NCBI RefSeq assembly: GCF_021347895.1
Contig: NC_067131.1
Location: 5,794,653 to 5,858,652, forward strand
Length of the DNA: 64,000 nt
From: Acanthochromis polyacanthus
Taxonomy: Eukaryota > Chordata > Actinopteri > Pomacentridae
Direction of reading: 5' to 3'
Position numbers and translations under genes: made by a program. Each line of letters begins with the position of its first letter. The first letter of the stretch is position 1. Below, piece by piece: positions 1-18,000 of this stretch. The notes under the pieces were generated by a model. It searched no databases and had not been told where the DNA came from. It was given only the letters and a program-made list of their open reading frames with translations.

Positions 1-830
1 GGGATTAAAGTTCAGTCCCAGAATCAGACACCAGGGCAGGTCAATCTTCATACATTCAATAATACAAACAGAAACTCTTTGTTTTGTACCTGTTTCATTA
101 CCATGAAGTTCTGATGACTTTAAACTGGAAGTATTTCCACCTGAAGAAAAACATAACGCATTATTTTCACCACTGTTTCCATAAAACACATGTCCTATGT
201 TCCATATTGTATCATGTTTAGTGTTAACCTGATTTGTTTGTATTTAGGATTGTCAGATTCAAGAAGTCTGAAACAGCTTGGAAGCTGCACTTATAGTCAC
301 TGTAAGCTTCATCACCTGAAATGATGTCAAGACACATTCTCATTTAGGGAAAAAAAACAAAAAATGATAACTTCCATACTCTAATTCCTGCTTTTTAAAA
401 CAACTGGTCTCACAGTTTCTTAAAAATTTTATTTAGAAATGACAAACAGTAGGCGAAAGATTATTTTGAGATGCTCTTCCAGGACTACATGTTTAACTAA
501 TCAGTCTAAGTTAAATTTGTACATTTTTGCAGACATTCAAACCCAAACAGGACTCTCCATTTTAAATCCATCATCTAAGCGCATATTGTTCAAATCAAAG
601 CAGCTCAATATTCTACTCAAAATCGATTCAGGGATTAAAGTTCAGTCCAAGCAAAAACTTTGTTTTGTACCTGTTTCATTACCACGAAGTCCTGTAGACA
701 CTAAACTGGAAGTATTTCCACCTGAGGGAAAGCACATTACATTATTTTCACTATTGTTTCCATAAAACACACGTCCTATGTTCCATGTTGTGTCATGTTT
801 AGTATTGATCTGATTTGTTTTTTAAACACA
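1..830. repeat. Tandemly duplicated intron 1/exon 2 segment of channel copy A
   Basis: Positions 1-236 and about 631-826 are two diverged copies of one sequence, both opening with GGGATTAAAGTTCAGTCC. The second copy lacks about 50 bp. A third copy lies at 10266-10460, inside intron 1 of channel gene B. In B it occurs once, on the intron side of exon 2. Here one copy precedes and one follows an exon 2 fragment, so a unit of about 600 bp was tandemly repeated in copy A. The left copy is cut by the window edge. Confidence 0.75.
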
Positions 831-1148
831 AAATCAGCTCAGGAAATGTCACTGTGACATAATAATGTGCTGCTGGTCTGTTTATAGAAACAGTTAAACA
901 TTGCTCATAAATATATCTGTAATTTTTGTATTTTTTTGTGTCTTATTTCAATTCTTTTCACCTTTAAGCACGACTGCTGTACACAATAACAGCTCATTAC
1001 TTGTTGACACATACATTAGAACTGGATTATCACAAAATTTTGTTTTCATGTCGTCATTGAAATATCTAATAACTTTTAAAGGTACTTTGCTTAAGTATGG
1101 ATAGGAACTCTACTATCATTGTCAGGGGAAAAAAGCATGAAAGAATAT

Positions 1149-1158
1149 TAATATTTGG
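1149..1158. other. Empty Tc1 insertion site (paralogous to 10763/12400)
   Basis: The flanks here (GCATGAAAGAATATT and TTGGAAATATG) match the two flanks of the Tc1-like element at 10765-12399, but no element is present. This is the unoccupied state of the same ancestral site in the duplicated intron. Confidence 0.8.
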
Positions 1159-1417
1159 AAATATGTGAGTTTCTTATCTACCTGGATTTTCCTCAAGCTG
1201 AAGATTGGACTCATCTTCATGACCATCAGGCACTTGTTGCTCTGAATCGGAGGTCTTTAAACCTGACAAAAAGGAGCACAGAGGTATTTTTTCAGTATGA
1301 TTTCCATCTATACACATCTCCTGCTTTATATGTTTTAGTGTGATTAAATGTTGATTGCATTTATTTGTTTTTTAAAATTAGAAATAGACTCAGGAACTGC
1401 AGCTGTAATGTCAAGAC

Positions 1418-1954
1418 TGTCACGGGCCTTTCCTAGCCCCGCCCCCTGCCGGCCATCTGCTCTGCTGCCGGTGTGTCTCCGGTCTGTGAGGCTCTCCACA
1501 GCTGCTGATCAGCGGATTAAGTGCAGCTGCAAGAGCCGCACACCTGCAGGTCATCCCACCACCACCTGCTGTAAAGACCGGCTTCACACGGCAGTGGATG
1601 TGGGATCTTACTGCCTTCCTGTGTTGTTGTCTCCACTTCCTGCAGCCACGGGAGCAGCCTGCTTTACCCCCAGCCGTCCTCCAGGTGTAAGGACCTGGAC
1701 CTCCTCCAATAGTTCTCCTGAGTAGGACTGGGACTCAGCTGTCCTCTTGCTCCTCCAGCTGCAGTCACCTCCCCCCTGACTGCCGCCCCCAGAAGCCTGC
1801 CTTCCCCCTCCCTCACCCGTTGTGAGTTCTGGCCATAGCTGACATTAGAGTTATTTGAGTTTTCAGTTTTTGTAAATAAAGACCTGTTCATTATCGATCT
1901 GCCTGCTGTCTGCTCTGTGAACGCTCTCATTTGGGTTCAGTTCTCCACGAGACA
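1418..1954 (+). mobile_element. Probable solo LTR in intron 1 of copy A
   Basis: This is a 537-bp GC-richer block in an AT-rich intron. It starts TGTCACG and ends CGAGACA, which are imperfect inverted TG..CA termini. An AATAAA poly(A) signal at about 1876 is followed by a typical LTR-like tail. No convincing target-site duplication is visible and no internal retrotransposon genes flank it, so a solo LTR, perhaps Gypsy-like, is the best reading. It could also be another kind of GC-rich insertion. Confidence 0.45.
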
Positions 1955-2274
1955 TGCTGATTTGATTTCATTTTGACACTTAAACAGCTCAGTCATTAAA
2001 GAAGAAACTCTTGCTTTAATTCAACAAAGAAACACAGGACACTCCAGCTAATGCAAAGCCTCAATAAACAGTTGAATTGCATTTTCTGTATTCATGTCAT
2101 TGTCGTTTTTCTTTGGAGCACTATAGCACTGAAATATATTATAAAAGAAAAAAGTAATTTTACTGAAAATAATTCTAAAAATTTCATTTTATTTCTGGTA
2201 CAATTACAGTTAACTGAAAATGCTTTGTCATAATAATTCAGGAAAGACTTTTTAAAAGTAAGACAAAAAAAACC

Positions 2275-2535
2275 TTCTTTAATTCCGTTTGGCTTTTTCC
2301 TTCAGGGGTCACCACAGTGAATCATCTGCCGATATATTTACTATCCCTCCTGTCCTATACGTCCAAACCATCTCAGTCTGGCCTCTCTGCCTTTATCTCC
2401 AAAACATCTAACCTGCGCTGTCCTTCTGATGTCCTCATTCCTGATCCTGTCCTTCCTGGTCACTCCCAAAGAGAACCTCAACATTTTAATCTCTGATATC
2501 TCCAAGTCTGCTTCCTGTCTTTTCCTCAGTTTTAC
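2275..2535. repeat. Fish LINE/SINE-like 3' tail fragment
   Basis: The segment contains the block CTTCAGGGGTCACCACAGTG, followed by text about cities-like CT-rich runs ending in CCAAAGAGAACCTCA. I recognise it as an interspersed repeat common in teleost genomes, probably the end of a non-LTR element. No coding capacity is seen. Confidence 0.5.
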
Positions 2536-2952
2536 TATCTCGAAAAATTAGAAAGAGAGAAGGAAAATCTCTGCAAAAAGTGAAATGAAAATGTCTGTAT
2601 TTTTATTGTCTTTGCACTTCATTTGAATTAGGATTACCTTAGCTTTACAGATTTTGGAAGCCAGTGCCAGTCATTTGATCTTTTTTAATTGTCTGACTGT
2701 GACACAGTTAAACCTAACTGAAATACTTTAATTATTAGTCACTGGTAAGACTAAATAATGTTTCCTGATTAAAAAGCAGCACAGAGGATCAGTAAAAAAC
2801 AGTTTTAGTGAGACAGCAGTGCATTTCTACAGATTTATTTCCAGCTTACCTGTGAGAAGAGGCAGAAAGAAGAAGAAACCTGTAAGCATCATGGCTGTGA
2901 GAGGTCTGTGAGCGTCCCTGTTGTCTCTGTGCTGTCTGGAGATGTTTCCAGC

Positions 2953-2995
2953 TTTAATATAGCTGGAAGAGGGCAGGGCAAATGTGATGACAGAC
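2953..2995 (-). promoter_or_regulatory. Conserved proximal promoter block of copy A
   Basis: On the plus strand GGAAGAGGGCAGGGCAAATG lies at 2965-2984, followed by TGATGAC. On the minus strand a TATATTAAA box follows at 2953-2961, about 60 nt upstream of the exon 1 ATG. The same block sits at the same place upstream of copies B, C, D and E, so it is probably the core promoter region of the family. Confidence 0.55.
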
Positions 2996-3613
2996 CCTTT
3001 AAAAAGTTCTTGATGTAATGCTGCCAGGAACTGCCAACACCCTCAGCACTCAACAACCTGTGGGCAGATCAGTTTTCCTATCAAACCAACCGCTGTTTAA
3101 TTCCCACTTCAGCTGCTAATGCTGCTTGGTTTTTAAAAGCTGGTTAATGTAGGAGTTCCATCAGAAGTTAGTTTTATCGAAGCTTTGGAAGTTGTCCAAC
3201 TGCATGAGTGTCTGTGCAGACAATGATGGGGATTTTGACGCCTGTTCCGCTCCACTTGCTCCTTTGGGAGTCTTTCTCATCTCTCATCCATCCAGACATC
3301 ACGACAATCAGTAGCACTTAGAGACCTTTAGAAATAATGCAGTGTGTGCTGTACTCTCGTGTTTGTCTGCTTTCCCACCTGTGTGGTTCCCTGCACTGTC
3401 CTCATGTGCTTTTGAATCCATCGCCTGGTTGTATATCTGTGATACACTGCACCTCCTCGGAAGAAAACACAGATTGATGTAGTTAATATGTTTCTTAGCG
3501 TATTTTTTAGACCTTGCATAATAAATAAAGATTGTTATTATGAGGTAGTGAACTTTCAATCCACTATTGGAAATCATATCAGTGTACTAACACCAATGCT
3601 CATACTGTGGATG
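2996..3613. other. Upstream flank of copy A, part of the duplicated unit
   Basis: No gene is seen. Segments at about 3060-3330 and 3540-3605 align with the upstream flanks of copy B (13140-13690, 14080-14130) and copy C (27460-27520, 27870-27910). Examples are the phrases around GTAGCACT and GGAAATCA..GTACTA. The homology ends where the Tc1-like relic begins. Confidence 0.55.
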
Positions 3614-4292
3614 CACTCACCAGCCACTTTATTAGGTACACCTGTTCAAATGCTTGTTAACACAAATAGCTGATCAGCCAGTCACATAGCCACAGATCAA
3701 TGCATTTAAGCATGTAGACGTGGTCAAGACAACTTGCTGAAGTCCAAACCAAGCATCAGAATGGGGAAGAAAGCGGCAGTTGTGTGGACGAAAACACCTT
3801 GTTGATGTGAGAGGTCAGAGGAGGATGGGCAGACTGGTTGGAAATGACAGAAAGGAAAGTAACTCAAATAACCACTCATGACATTCAAGGAATACAGAAC
3901 ACCATCTCTGAATGCACAACATGTCGAAGCTTGAAGAGGATGGGCTACAGCAGCAGACGACCATACCGGGTGACACTGCTGTCAGCAAAGAACAGGAAAC
4001 TGAGGCTACAGTTGACACAGGCTCACCAAATTTAGACAATAGAAGATGGGAAAAGCATCGCCTGGTCCGATGAGTTTTCATTCCATTCAGATACAATCAA
4101 AATTTGACAAAAACAACATGAGAGCATGGATCCGTCCTGCCTTGTATCAGTGGTTCAGGCTGGCGGCGGTGGTGTAATGGTGTGGGGGATATTGTCTCGG
4201 CACACTTTGGATCTCTTAGTCCCAAAGTGAGCATCGTTTAAACACCACAGCCTTCCTGAGTGTTGTTGCTAATCATGTCCATCCCTTTATGA
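3614..4292 (+). mobile_element. Old Tc1/mariner-like transposon relic
   Basis: It begins with CACTCACCAGCCACTTTATT, a terminal sequence of a common fish Tc1-like family. In shifting plus frames it encodes transposase pieces: a helix-turn-helix-side segment (RPYRVTLLSAKNR), then SIAWSDEFSFHS, corresponding to the first catalytic Asp region, then QAGGGGVMVWG. Frameshifts and stops break the gene, and it stops after the residues PFMT with no right terminal repeat. It is dead and 3'-truncated, and abuts a LINE fragment. Confidence 0.75.
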
Positions 4293-5340
4293 CTACAGCT
4301 GCAGCAGTTTACTGTAAACTGCAAGAAAACATCGAGCCAGCGTGCATGAGGCTCAAGCCAAGCAAGTCCAGATGCTTTTCTATTATCAAGGGGAAACTAT
4401 CAGACCATCACTTTCACACTGGCGATGAGACTATTCCAACTGTCTCAGAGAAGCCTGTGAAAAGCCTAGGCCAATGGTATGATGCCTCCCTCAAAGACAA
4501 AGAGCAAGTAGACCAGGTAAAGAAGGAGGTAACCAGCGGCCTGGTAAACATTGATAGTACTCACTTTCCTGGCAGGCTGAAGCTCTGGTACATGCAGTTT
4601 GTGCTACTTCCATGCCTCATGTGGCCACTAACCTGGTATGCAGTGCCAGTGTCTAAGGTGGAAAAGCTGGAACCACTGCTCAGCTTCTGTGCAAGGAAAT
4701 GGCTTGGCCTTCCCAGGTGCCTCAGCAGTATTGGGCTCTATGGCAAAGGAATTCGAGATCTGCCCATCTCCAGCTTATCTGAGGAGTACAAGTGTGCCAA
4801 AGTAAGAATGGAGATGATGTTACAGGAATCAAGCGATCCAATCATATCTCAAGCTGCCCCAAAAGTTGGCAACTGGGGGAGCGTGGATCTTGTCAGTGGC
4901 AACAGAGCAGGCAAAGGCAGCACTCAGACATAGGGACATTGTTGATCAAGTGCAGCAGGGAAGAGGTGGTCTTGGTGATCCATGAGACTTGGTGGTCAGC
5001 CTCATGGATCTGTCTGCAACATGCCATGAAATTTGGTCCATGGTGGCCTCCATGTCTGACCATCCTGGGTTTGTGGCACCAGTTCTGCTCAAAGCAAAGA
5101 CCATCCTCCAGGAGATGAGCCGGCGTGGTACAGACTGGGGACGATTCCCTAACAGACAACTCTTATACAAAATGGGAACAGTGGAGTGATCAAGCTCACC
5201 TAGATAATCTGGTTTTGCAAAAGTGTCAAAGACAGAGCTGCACCATTCACTGATGCTAGTTTGAAGGGTATGCAACATGTTCAAGGAGGAACTTGGACTA
5301 ACTCATGCCAGGGACTTTTTCTTTGTTTTAATCGTGCTCT
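4287..5340 (+). pseudogene. Non-LTR retrotransposon ORF2 C-terminal relic
   Basis: An open stretch at 4289-4933 (about 214 codons) encodes the region downstream of the reverse-transcriptase palm in a fish LINE. Recognisable motifs are KPSKSRCFSI, VKSLGQWYDASL, PGRLKLWYMQF, LMWPLTWYAVP and RKWLGLPRCLSSIGLYGKG. The reading frame then shifts, and pieces continue in other frames to about 5190 (for example SDHPGFVAPVLLKAK). There is no endonuclease domain and no intact palm, so this is a fragment. Its left edge directly follows the truncated Tc1 relic. The clade was not assigned with certainty. Confidence 0.7.
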
Positions 5341-6443
5341 TATGAGGGGGCAAATGCACATGTCAAAACTTATTCTTTGCATACTACATTAAAACAGAGA
5401 TAAATGAAGTTACAGTTAAATAATGCATTATTTAAGAACTAGGTACCAAGACTTTACATCTGTCTCATGAATACATTATAATATATTATTGTGCTAAATA
5501 CAGATGCAAATGCAGGTATGAAATAACCATTCACCTGTTATACGGAAGATATTAAACTGCATTGCACCATATTCATATATTTGAGCATTTAATTCCAGTC
5601 TAGATACATCTACAGTCACATTACATTACACTAGTAATTATGTTATTGTGTATTTGAAAGATTAAGCTTTTTTAATGGTTAATAATCAGTATATGTTTTC
5701 TATGTGTCATCACAATTCTCAAGGCAAGTAGGGAACGATCCCACAACAGATGGGTTACAAAATGACAATGGAAACAAACTGAACAAAACCCAAGACCAAA
5801 GACACCTTCAGCTCTCCTCTCTCTGTCCGAAGCCACTCCCACCAGACCAACCAGTATCTATGAATCATGACTACAATCTTAACACAGCTACGTAGCTGAA
5901 AGGTAACAATTGCAGTTTTCAACAAGTATTAATATTTTAAATATGTCAGTTTGTAATGTTCAAACATCCTTTTTAGTACACATTGTATGGATTGAGCCCA
6001 ATTTTATCTGATTTTTTTTTTTTTTACCACCAACATATTTTAGAATCAGACCAAATTTCAACCAGACATGAAGTTTGAGGATCCAAGACATAGAAGTGAG
6101 TAAAATGCATGTCTGTGCAGCTTATTGTGATAACTAACAACACAATGAACTGCAGCTCAACTTGCTGTTAGTCATAAGTAAAAAATATCTCCCCTGTGGG
6201 TTGGTGTCGTTGTGTTGATGCGTTATAGATCAGCAAACATAACGCCATCATCAGTGAGGTCACCTGACTGCATGTTCTGACAGATCAGAATGAGCCCTCA
6301 CCTCCCTATCTGAGACATCAATGAGATATTTTGTTGTCAGTGTTGTCAGTTTTGGCCAGTGAATTACACGTGTAAGTACAGACTACACAGAGGTATGTGT
6401 CTGTGTTAAGTTAATGGTGAATTCAATCTCTTTCCCGACTTTA
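5341..6443. other. AT-rich intergenic DNA downstream of channel gene B
   Basis: This lies between a LINE relic and the stop codon of gene B and should include the 3' UTR of B. No gene is seen. A segment of about 50 bp at 6024-6075 (TTTTAGAATCAGACCAAATT) recurs with changes at 7780-7830 in intron 6 of gene B. No strong poly(A) signal was singled out. Confidence 0.4.
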
Positions 6444-12963
<6,520 letters not shown>

Positions 12964-13028
12964 GGCTGTGAGAGGTCGGTGAGCATCCCTGTTGTCTCTG
13001 TGCTGTCTGGAGACGTTCTCTCTTGTAC

Positions 13029-13070
13029 TTTATAACAGTGGGGCAGGGCAGGGCAAATGTGATGACCGAC
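13029..13070 (-). promoter_or_regulatory. Conserved proximal promoter block of copy B
   Basis: GGGGCAGGGCAGGGCAAATG followed by TGATGACC (plus strand) lies just beyond a minus-strand TATAAAG box at 13028-13034, about 70 nt upstream of the exon 1 ATG at 12963. The arrangement matches copies A, C, D and E. The GGGCA unit is repeated once more here than in A. Confidence 0.55.
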
Positions 13071-15580
13071 CACACAAAAAAAAAAGTTCCTGATGGAACA
13101 AAGCTGACAGGAAATGTCAACAAACCCACCACTTAATGGACTGTGGGCAGATCAGCTTTCCAGTTAAACCAACAGCTGCTTAATTCTCACTTCCACTGCT
13201 GATGCACATGTATGTATGTAAGAGCTGCATCAGAATTTAGTTCAATACTTAAACTACATTTCTAAACAGTAAATACACAGCAAATCTGAGGTATAATGTC
13301 ATCCCTTCAAAGAAAATTTTATTTCTTGCCTCAGAAACTGACTGTTTTCATGAATGACATTCTGAAGTTTAACCTTTCTGGTTAAATATGCTCAACAAAA
13401 TCCTCACATACCTCCAGATTCTAGAGACTGTAAACATTTTTACTGCTGTTTCCCCAAAGAAAAAGGTAGGTTATATTTTCTGATGTAGGAACTGATCCAA
13501 CTAGGAGACTTTTAATCCCACAGAAGGCTCAGAATTGCTACAACTGCATGGTGTCCAACGCTGTCTGTGCAAAAAATAAAGACGTTGAAGCTTGTGGCGT
13601 CTGCGTACTACTTCAGGAGTGTTTCTACTCACATCCATCCTGCAGTGGACATCAAAGCAACCAGTAGCACTAAGTGAGCTTTAGGAATACTGATGTTGAA
13701 CACAATAATCAGTGGACAGCACTGCCTGTAGCACACATCAGTTAAAAAACTTCAACAAGCCATGATTCCACCTAACGGACATAAAAAGATAGAAGAAGTT
13801 CAGTCATGCAGCCAAGATGTAGTGATGTAGTGATGAGTTAAACGTGTTATATGAGTTATTGTTCTGAGAAAAGACATTTCTTGCTGTTTATTGAGTCAGA
13901 TCGATGCTTTCAAAGCTAATACATACAACAGATCATAGAACTCTTTGAATGACTGAAGAAGTAGGAAGAAAACACAACCTAACAAGGCAAGTTTCCAACA
14001 AGAATAAACACAATCTGCTCAATCACTCATGATCTATAAATATTGGTTTTACAATGTAAGTATGTTGAAATCCATTATTAGAAATCAAATTGCTGTACTA
14101 GAATTTGACAAAGACTAGCATTCATCCCTTCTATATGTTCAGATGCAACACTGCATAAAACAAACAGCAGCGCTTCAGTCATTGCAGAATACTTCCTATA
14201 CGTATCTGGGCAGAATGGAATAAGTTTCCACAAAAGCTTTGCTAATGCTAGGATGTGGTAAAGCAACGCCTTCATAAATGCACATCGGCATCTTCCAGCA
14301 GATGTGAGAATTAAAACCACAGCTAAGTGCACAAGTCACAGACAGAGATCCATCAGAACAAGAAGACAGGAGCAGCTGTTTATGAAAGTTACTGATGACA
14401 TTTTTATGGACTCAAGAATGAACAAGTTCAATATATACTGGGTATACACTGGTGCTTATTGTCTCCAGGAAGTAGACAGATACATAAACTTTAAGGTCTA
14501 ACATTATCAGCTTAATTCAGCCCACAGCTTAATATTTTTGCAAGGAAATCCAACTGCCCTCCTTCTGTATGGCCTGAAAAGTCACCCAGTACTGGAAATT
14601 TCTAAATGCTGAATATAATTAGACATCCACATTCAAGTATACTGAGGTGATATAACTCTCAAACCCAGCTGCACAAACTGTTGTAGATTCTTTTCATCGG
14701 ACTGTGTCGACTACAAATATATGAAGCTGCTGTTTATGCTCGTCACCTGTCCAAGCTTTGTATCCTCTTTCAACTCAGTCGGTTCATTATGACTCGCTGC
14801 TTGTGAAATCAGAGTCAATGCAAGTTTTCTCGGCCGTATTTAGGTTATCTTTCTGGTTCATATCGTTTATTGACGGCTTTGATGCTAGCTACTTTAGCTT
14901 GAAGCATGGTGTATTTTATGCTGTGGTCCTGGCTCAAGCTACAAGGTAAAAATGCTCAGGGTTGATTGGTTATGCACATCTGAAAGCACTATTTTCTAGT
15001 CTTGCATAGCCAGACCATTCTCTCTCAGTGACCGTGCAGAATGGTCTGACTGCATTATTCTGGTACAACAACATGATAATGAGGTGCAGCCAGACAGTTC
15101 TGCAGTTAAATGGTCTGACTGCAGTTGGAGTTAAATCTCACTAAACTTTCTGCCGTGGTGAAGGTGGTTTTCTTTTAGATTCCATCAACTTGAAGTGACT
15201 TTTTGTTGCTTTAGAGTGGTTTTCAAATTTCAGCAAAAAGTGCAAAAACTAGGTTTACTTCTTTAGCCTTGTCTGACGCTGTGACGTCTGTGCTCTGCAA
15301 ATATTTCTGCTGCAATTCAACCGCTGTTTTCTTAGAGTACAATTACAAACTAAAGAAAAGGAACAAACAGAAACAGGCATGCAGTTCAGACAGACCACAA
15401 ATTCCACTTTTATTATCCAACATTCAGGCCCACCTCATGCTGCTCTGTGTCTCTAGATTTAAGAAAGCAGAGGGGTACTAAGCAATGCTATTCATCCTCT
15501 TTAGGACTTCCTTGTGATTAGGAAACTTGGATTGAAAAAGCAATGTGAATCATGTTTACATTATGCAGAAACAACCATCT
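13071..15580. other. Intergenic DNA between copies B and C (duplicated flank plus insertion)
   Basis: No gene is seen. Stretches at 13140-13700, 13880-13960, 14086-14310 and 15380-15445 align with 26100-26420, 27460-28060 and 28090-28180 upstream of copy C. The matching text includes ACACTGCATAAAACAAACA and AGGATGTGGTAAA. The interval 14315-15375 (about 1.06 kb) has no counterpart there and looks like a later insertion. Within it, 14995-15120 has two AGACCATTCTCTC/ATGGTCTGACTGC blocks resembling a MITE whose relative lies at 25030-25095 in the opposite orientation. Confidence 0.5.
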
Positions 15581-16684
15581 CTATGGAATGCTCCAGTTTA
15601 TGAAGATACAAGCTAAAAACACACTGACCATTGTGACATAGAAAATCAAGAAAACTCTGTTGACTCTTTTAGCCACTCCGGTCCAGTACCCAGGCTTCTC
15701 CTCATCTTTCCTGTTGTGAAGAAGCAGAGATAATGTTTTTTCCATCTCCTTCAGGGCATCTGAAAGCCTCTCCAGGGCCTCGTACTCCTCTGTCAATTTG
15801 CATCCATTTTCCTGCAAAAGGGGTTTAGTGGACTGAGTTAGGGTTTTTACTGTAATTTGACTTTCACGATTATGTCTCTGCTAAGATGAGAATTCAAATG
15901 CAACCTCATTCTAACCTGTTTGACTACAGGCAGCTGCTCAGGTGGCGATTCTCCAGCAGACACAGTGTAGATTAATGTAGCCTGAGTCCATTTTTGCACC
16001 TCTGAAACAACAGGTTTTAATTAACAATTGCCAAGTATGCATTAAATTTAGATATAACCACAAGAAAGCAAAAGAATCAGAGAAGCAGCTGTGTCATTCA
16101 TAAATCCCCCTGAACAATGTTGTTTGGCTATTTCGTCTGCTTATTTATATGACAATTTGTTATTAAAATCCTCTCAATGTCATTAAAACAGCTTATTTGA
16201 TAGTCCATAATTCATACCTCTTTACTCATCAACCTAAACAAGTGATGCTTTAACAGGCTTGCTTTGTCCTTTAGTGTAGTTAAAGACTCCTACATTGAAA
16301 TTGGAACCTCAGTCTCGTGCTACTACAAATGATGAATAGAGTTAATGCCAACTCAGTCTTCTTAAGTCCCAGAGCGCTCTCCAAGAAGTAAATGCCAGGC
16401 CAAGGTTCAATATTGTTTTACCTCAGTTTTAAACACTGCAGTGTTAAAAGCAAAAATGCTTGTGCAAGAAACCGTTTCCACTTTTCTTCATTTGTTCTTT
16501 TAATTGGAAATCAAGACTAAACCAAGATTTTGAACACAATGTCATGCAGAATTGCACAGTGAATACAAGGTTTATCATAATTGTGATGCTCCTCTGTGCC
16601 ATTACTGGCCTTCAAGGGGAACTCCGGTTTTTTTCAACCTGGGGTCTGTTTTCATATGTCTTTTCATACATGTGACTGATGGAG

Positions 16685-17015
16685 AAATGAATTTTCAACA
16701 TAGCTCCAGTATTTAGCCAGGCAGGCAGCTTAGCAGCTCAGCTAGCAGCTCAGCTAGCGAAAAGTATGGGGCAACTTGCTTTTTAACGTGCTTTTTTCCC
16801 CACACTGACCGGCTCGGATAGTCTCAACGAGTGTCCCACAACATACGAGAGATGAGAAGTGAACCAAAACGAACGAAAACCTCCAAATAGCACGTTAGGG
16901 CGGACTTTGATGCGGGGGGGCAAGTTGCCCCATACTTTTCGTTAGCTGAGCTGGTAGCTGAGCTGCAAAGCTGCCTGCCTGGCTAAATACTGGAGCTATG
17001 TCAAAAATTCATTTT
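16685..17015. mobile_element. Foldback MITE in intron 8 of copy C
   Basis: Arms of about 95 bp at 16685-16782 and 16919-17015 are inverted copies (ATAGCTCCAGTATTTAGCC, GTATGGGGCAACTTGC). The centre has further pairing (TTTTAACGTGC / GCACGTTA). There is no coding capacity. It is a non-autonomous element able to form one long hairpin. Confidence 0.85.
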
Positions 17016-17724
17016 CATTCTTCTGCAACTTGATGGCAACACCTTTGACCAATCGCACTTTTTGCACTTTTTGCACTTACTACAGGTTTTTCCTTATGTC
17101 TGAATTCTTGCTTGTGTTGTACGTCGTTTTGGACAAAAGTGTCTGCTCAATGAAATTGTAGATTGTAGATTGTAGTCTCACCGTCATGGCAGCTGTTGAG
17201 GCTGACTTTGCTGTGTTTGTTACAGTCCTCTCTTAGGCTTCCCTCTTGGTCCGTCTCGTCTTGGGATACAGAATCTTTGTTCATCAGATACATCACAAAA
17301 ATGGTCTCCACGAGGCTAAGCAGCATCAGGCCAAAGATCCCAATGCAGTAGATGACTGAGGGAAAAAGGCAACGTTACTAATGTGGACAAATAACTACTC
17401 ATTGAGTCAGTTTGTGCCTCAGTATGTCAATCATTGAGTAAACGCAAGCTGCTGAGCTTCTTTACCTATAAGTGGTATCCTGTTTGACGACGCAGGCAGA
17501 ATTTCATTTAGGATAAGTTGTAACACCGTGAGGGCAAGCAGCACAGTAATCTTGAAGCTGAGCTTCTCGTTGCCGTTATCTGCAATCAGGAAGGAGCTCA
17601 AGTCCAGACACAAGAAGAAGAGGACAGGCACCAAGAAGTTGACAATGTACAGGGCCGCCCTCCTCTTCATGGTAATCTGTGAAAATAGATTTAAAGTATG
17701 TTTTACATCACCATAAGCTGAGAG

Positions 17725-18000
17725 AATGGCATGCAAGAATGAAGCGGCACCGTAAGGCTCAGCTGAAGTTTGCTGCTGATCACATGGAAAAGGCCTTCGG
17801 GAGTAAAGTTCTGTTGTCAGGTGAAACAAACACTGAGCTATTTTGCCACAAACATTTTTAGAAGAGAGAAAGTGAAGCCTTTAAGCCCCAAGAACACCAA
17901 ACCTACCATCAAGCACGGAGGTGGCAGCATTATGCTGTGGGGCTGTTGCTTTACACAAACTGAATGGAACAATGAAGGAGGAGGATTACCTACCTAAAGC
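17725..18000 (+). mobile_element. Tc1-like transposase fragment in intron 6 of copy C
   Basis: Plus-strand frames encode [20 protein letters not shown], then [12 protein letters not shown] (catalytic SDET-like motif with Asp changed to Gly), then in another frame [14 protein letters not shown]. The fragment is frameshifted, lacks both terminal repeats, and is unrelated to the young Tc1 family at 10.8 and 34.8 kb. Confidence 0.75.

Larger units (their letters stand above)
238..2892 (-). pseudogene. Cys-loop ligand-gated channel copy A (decayed 5' part)
   Basis: This is the 5' part of a fifth channel gene; it reads right to left and leaves the window at the left edge. Exon 1 is at 2850-2892 (43 nt, ATG-ATG start, hydrophobic signal peptide with a run of four Phe, phase 1, GTAAG donor). 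It matches exon 1 of copies B and C in length and phase. Exon 2 survives only in part, at about 238-315. It keeps the acceptor and encodes a start like copy B (GDE..SDYKCSFQAV), but has a 7-nt deletion after the LNLT motif. Its second half and donor are replaced by duplicated intron sequence. A solo LTR lies in the intron. Later exons would lie beyond position 1, so whether the rest is also lost is unknown. Called a pseudogene because exon 2 cannot be spliced normally. Confidence 0.7.

Noticed and set aside
1348..1930. Two overlapping open frames of 88-125 codons on opposite strands
   Set aside because: They lie in the GC-rich solo-LTR-like block; Pro/Ser/Arg-rich content without any domain and no splice or start context.
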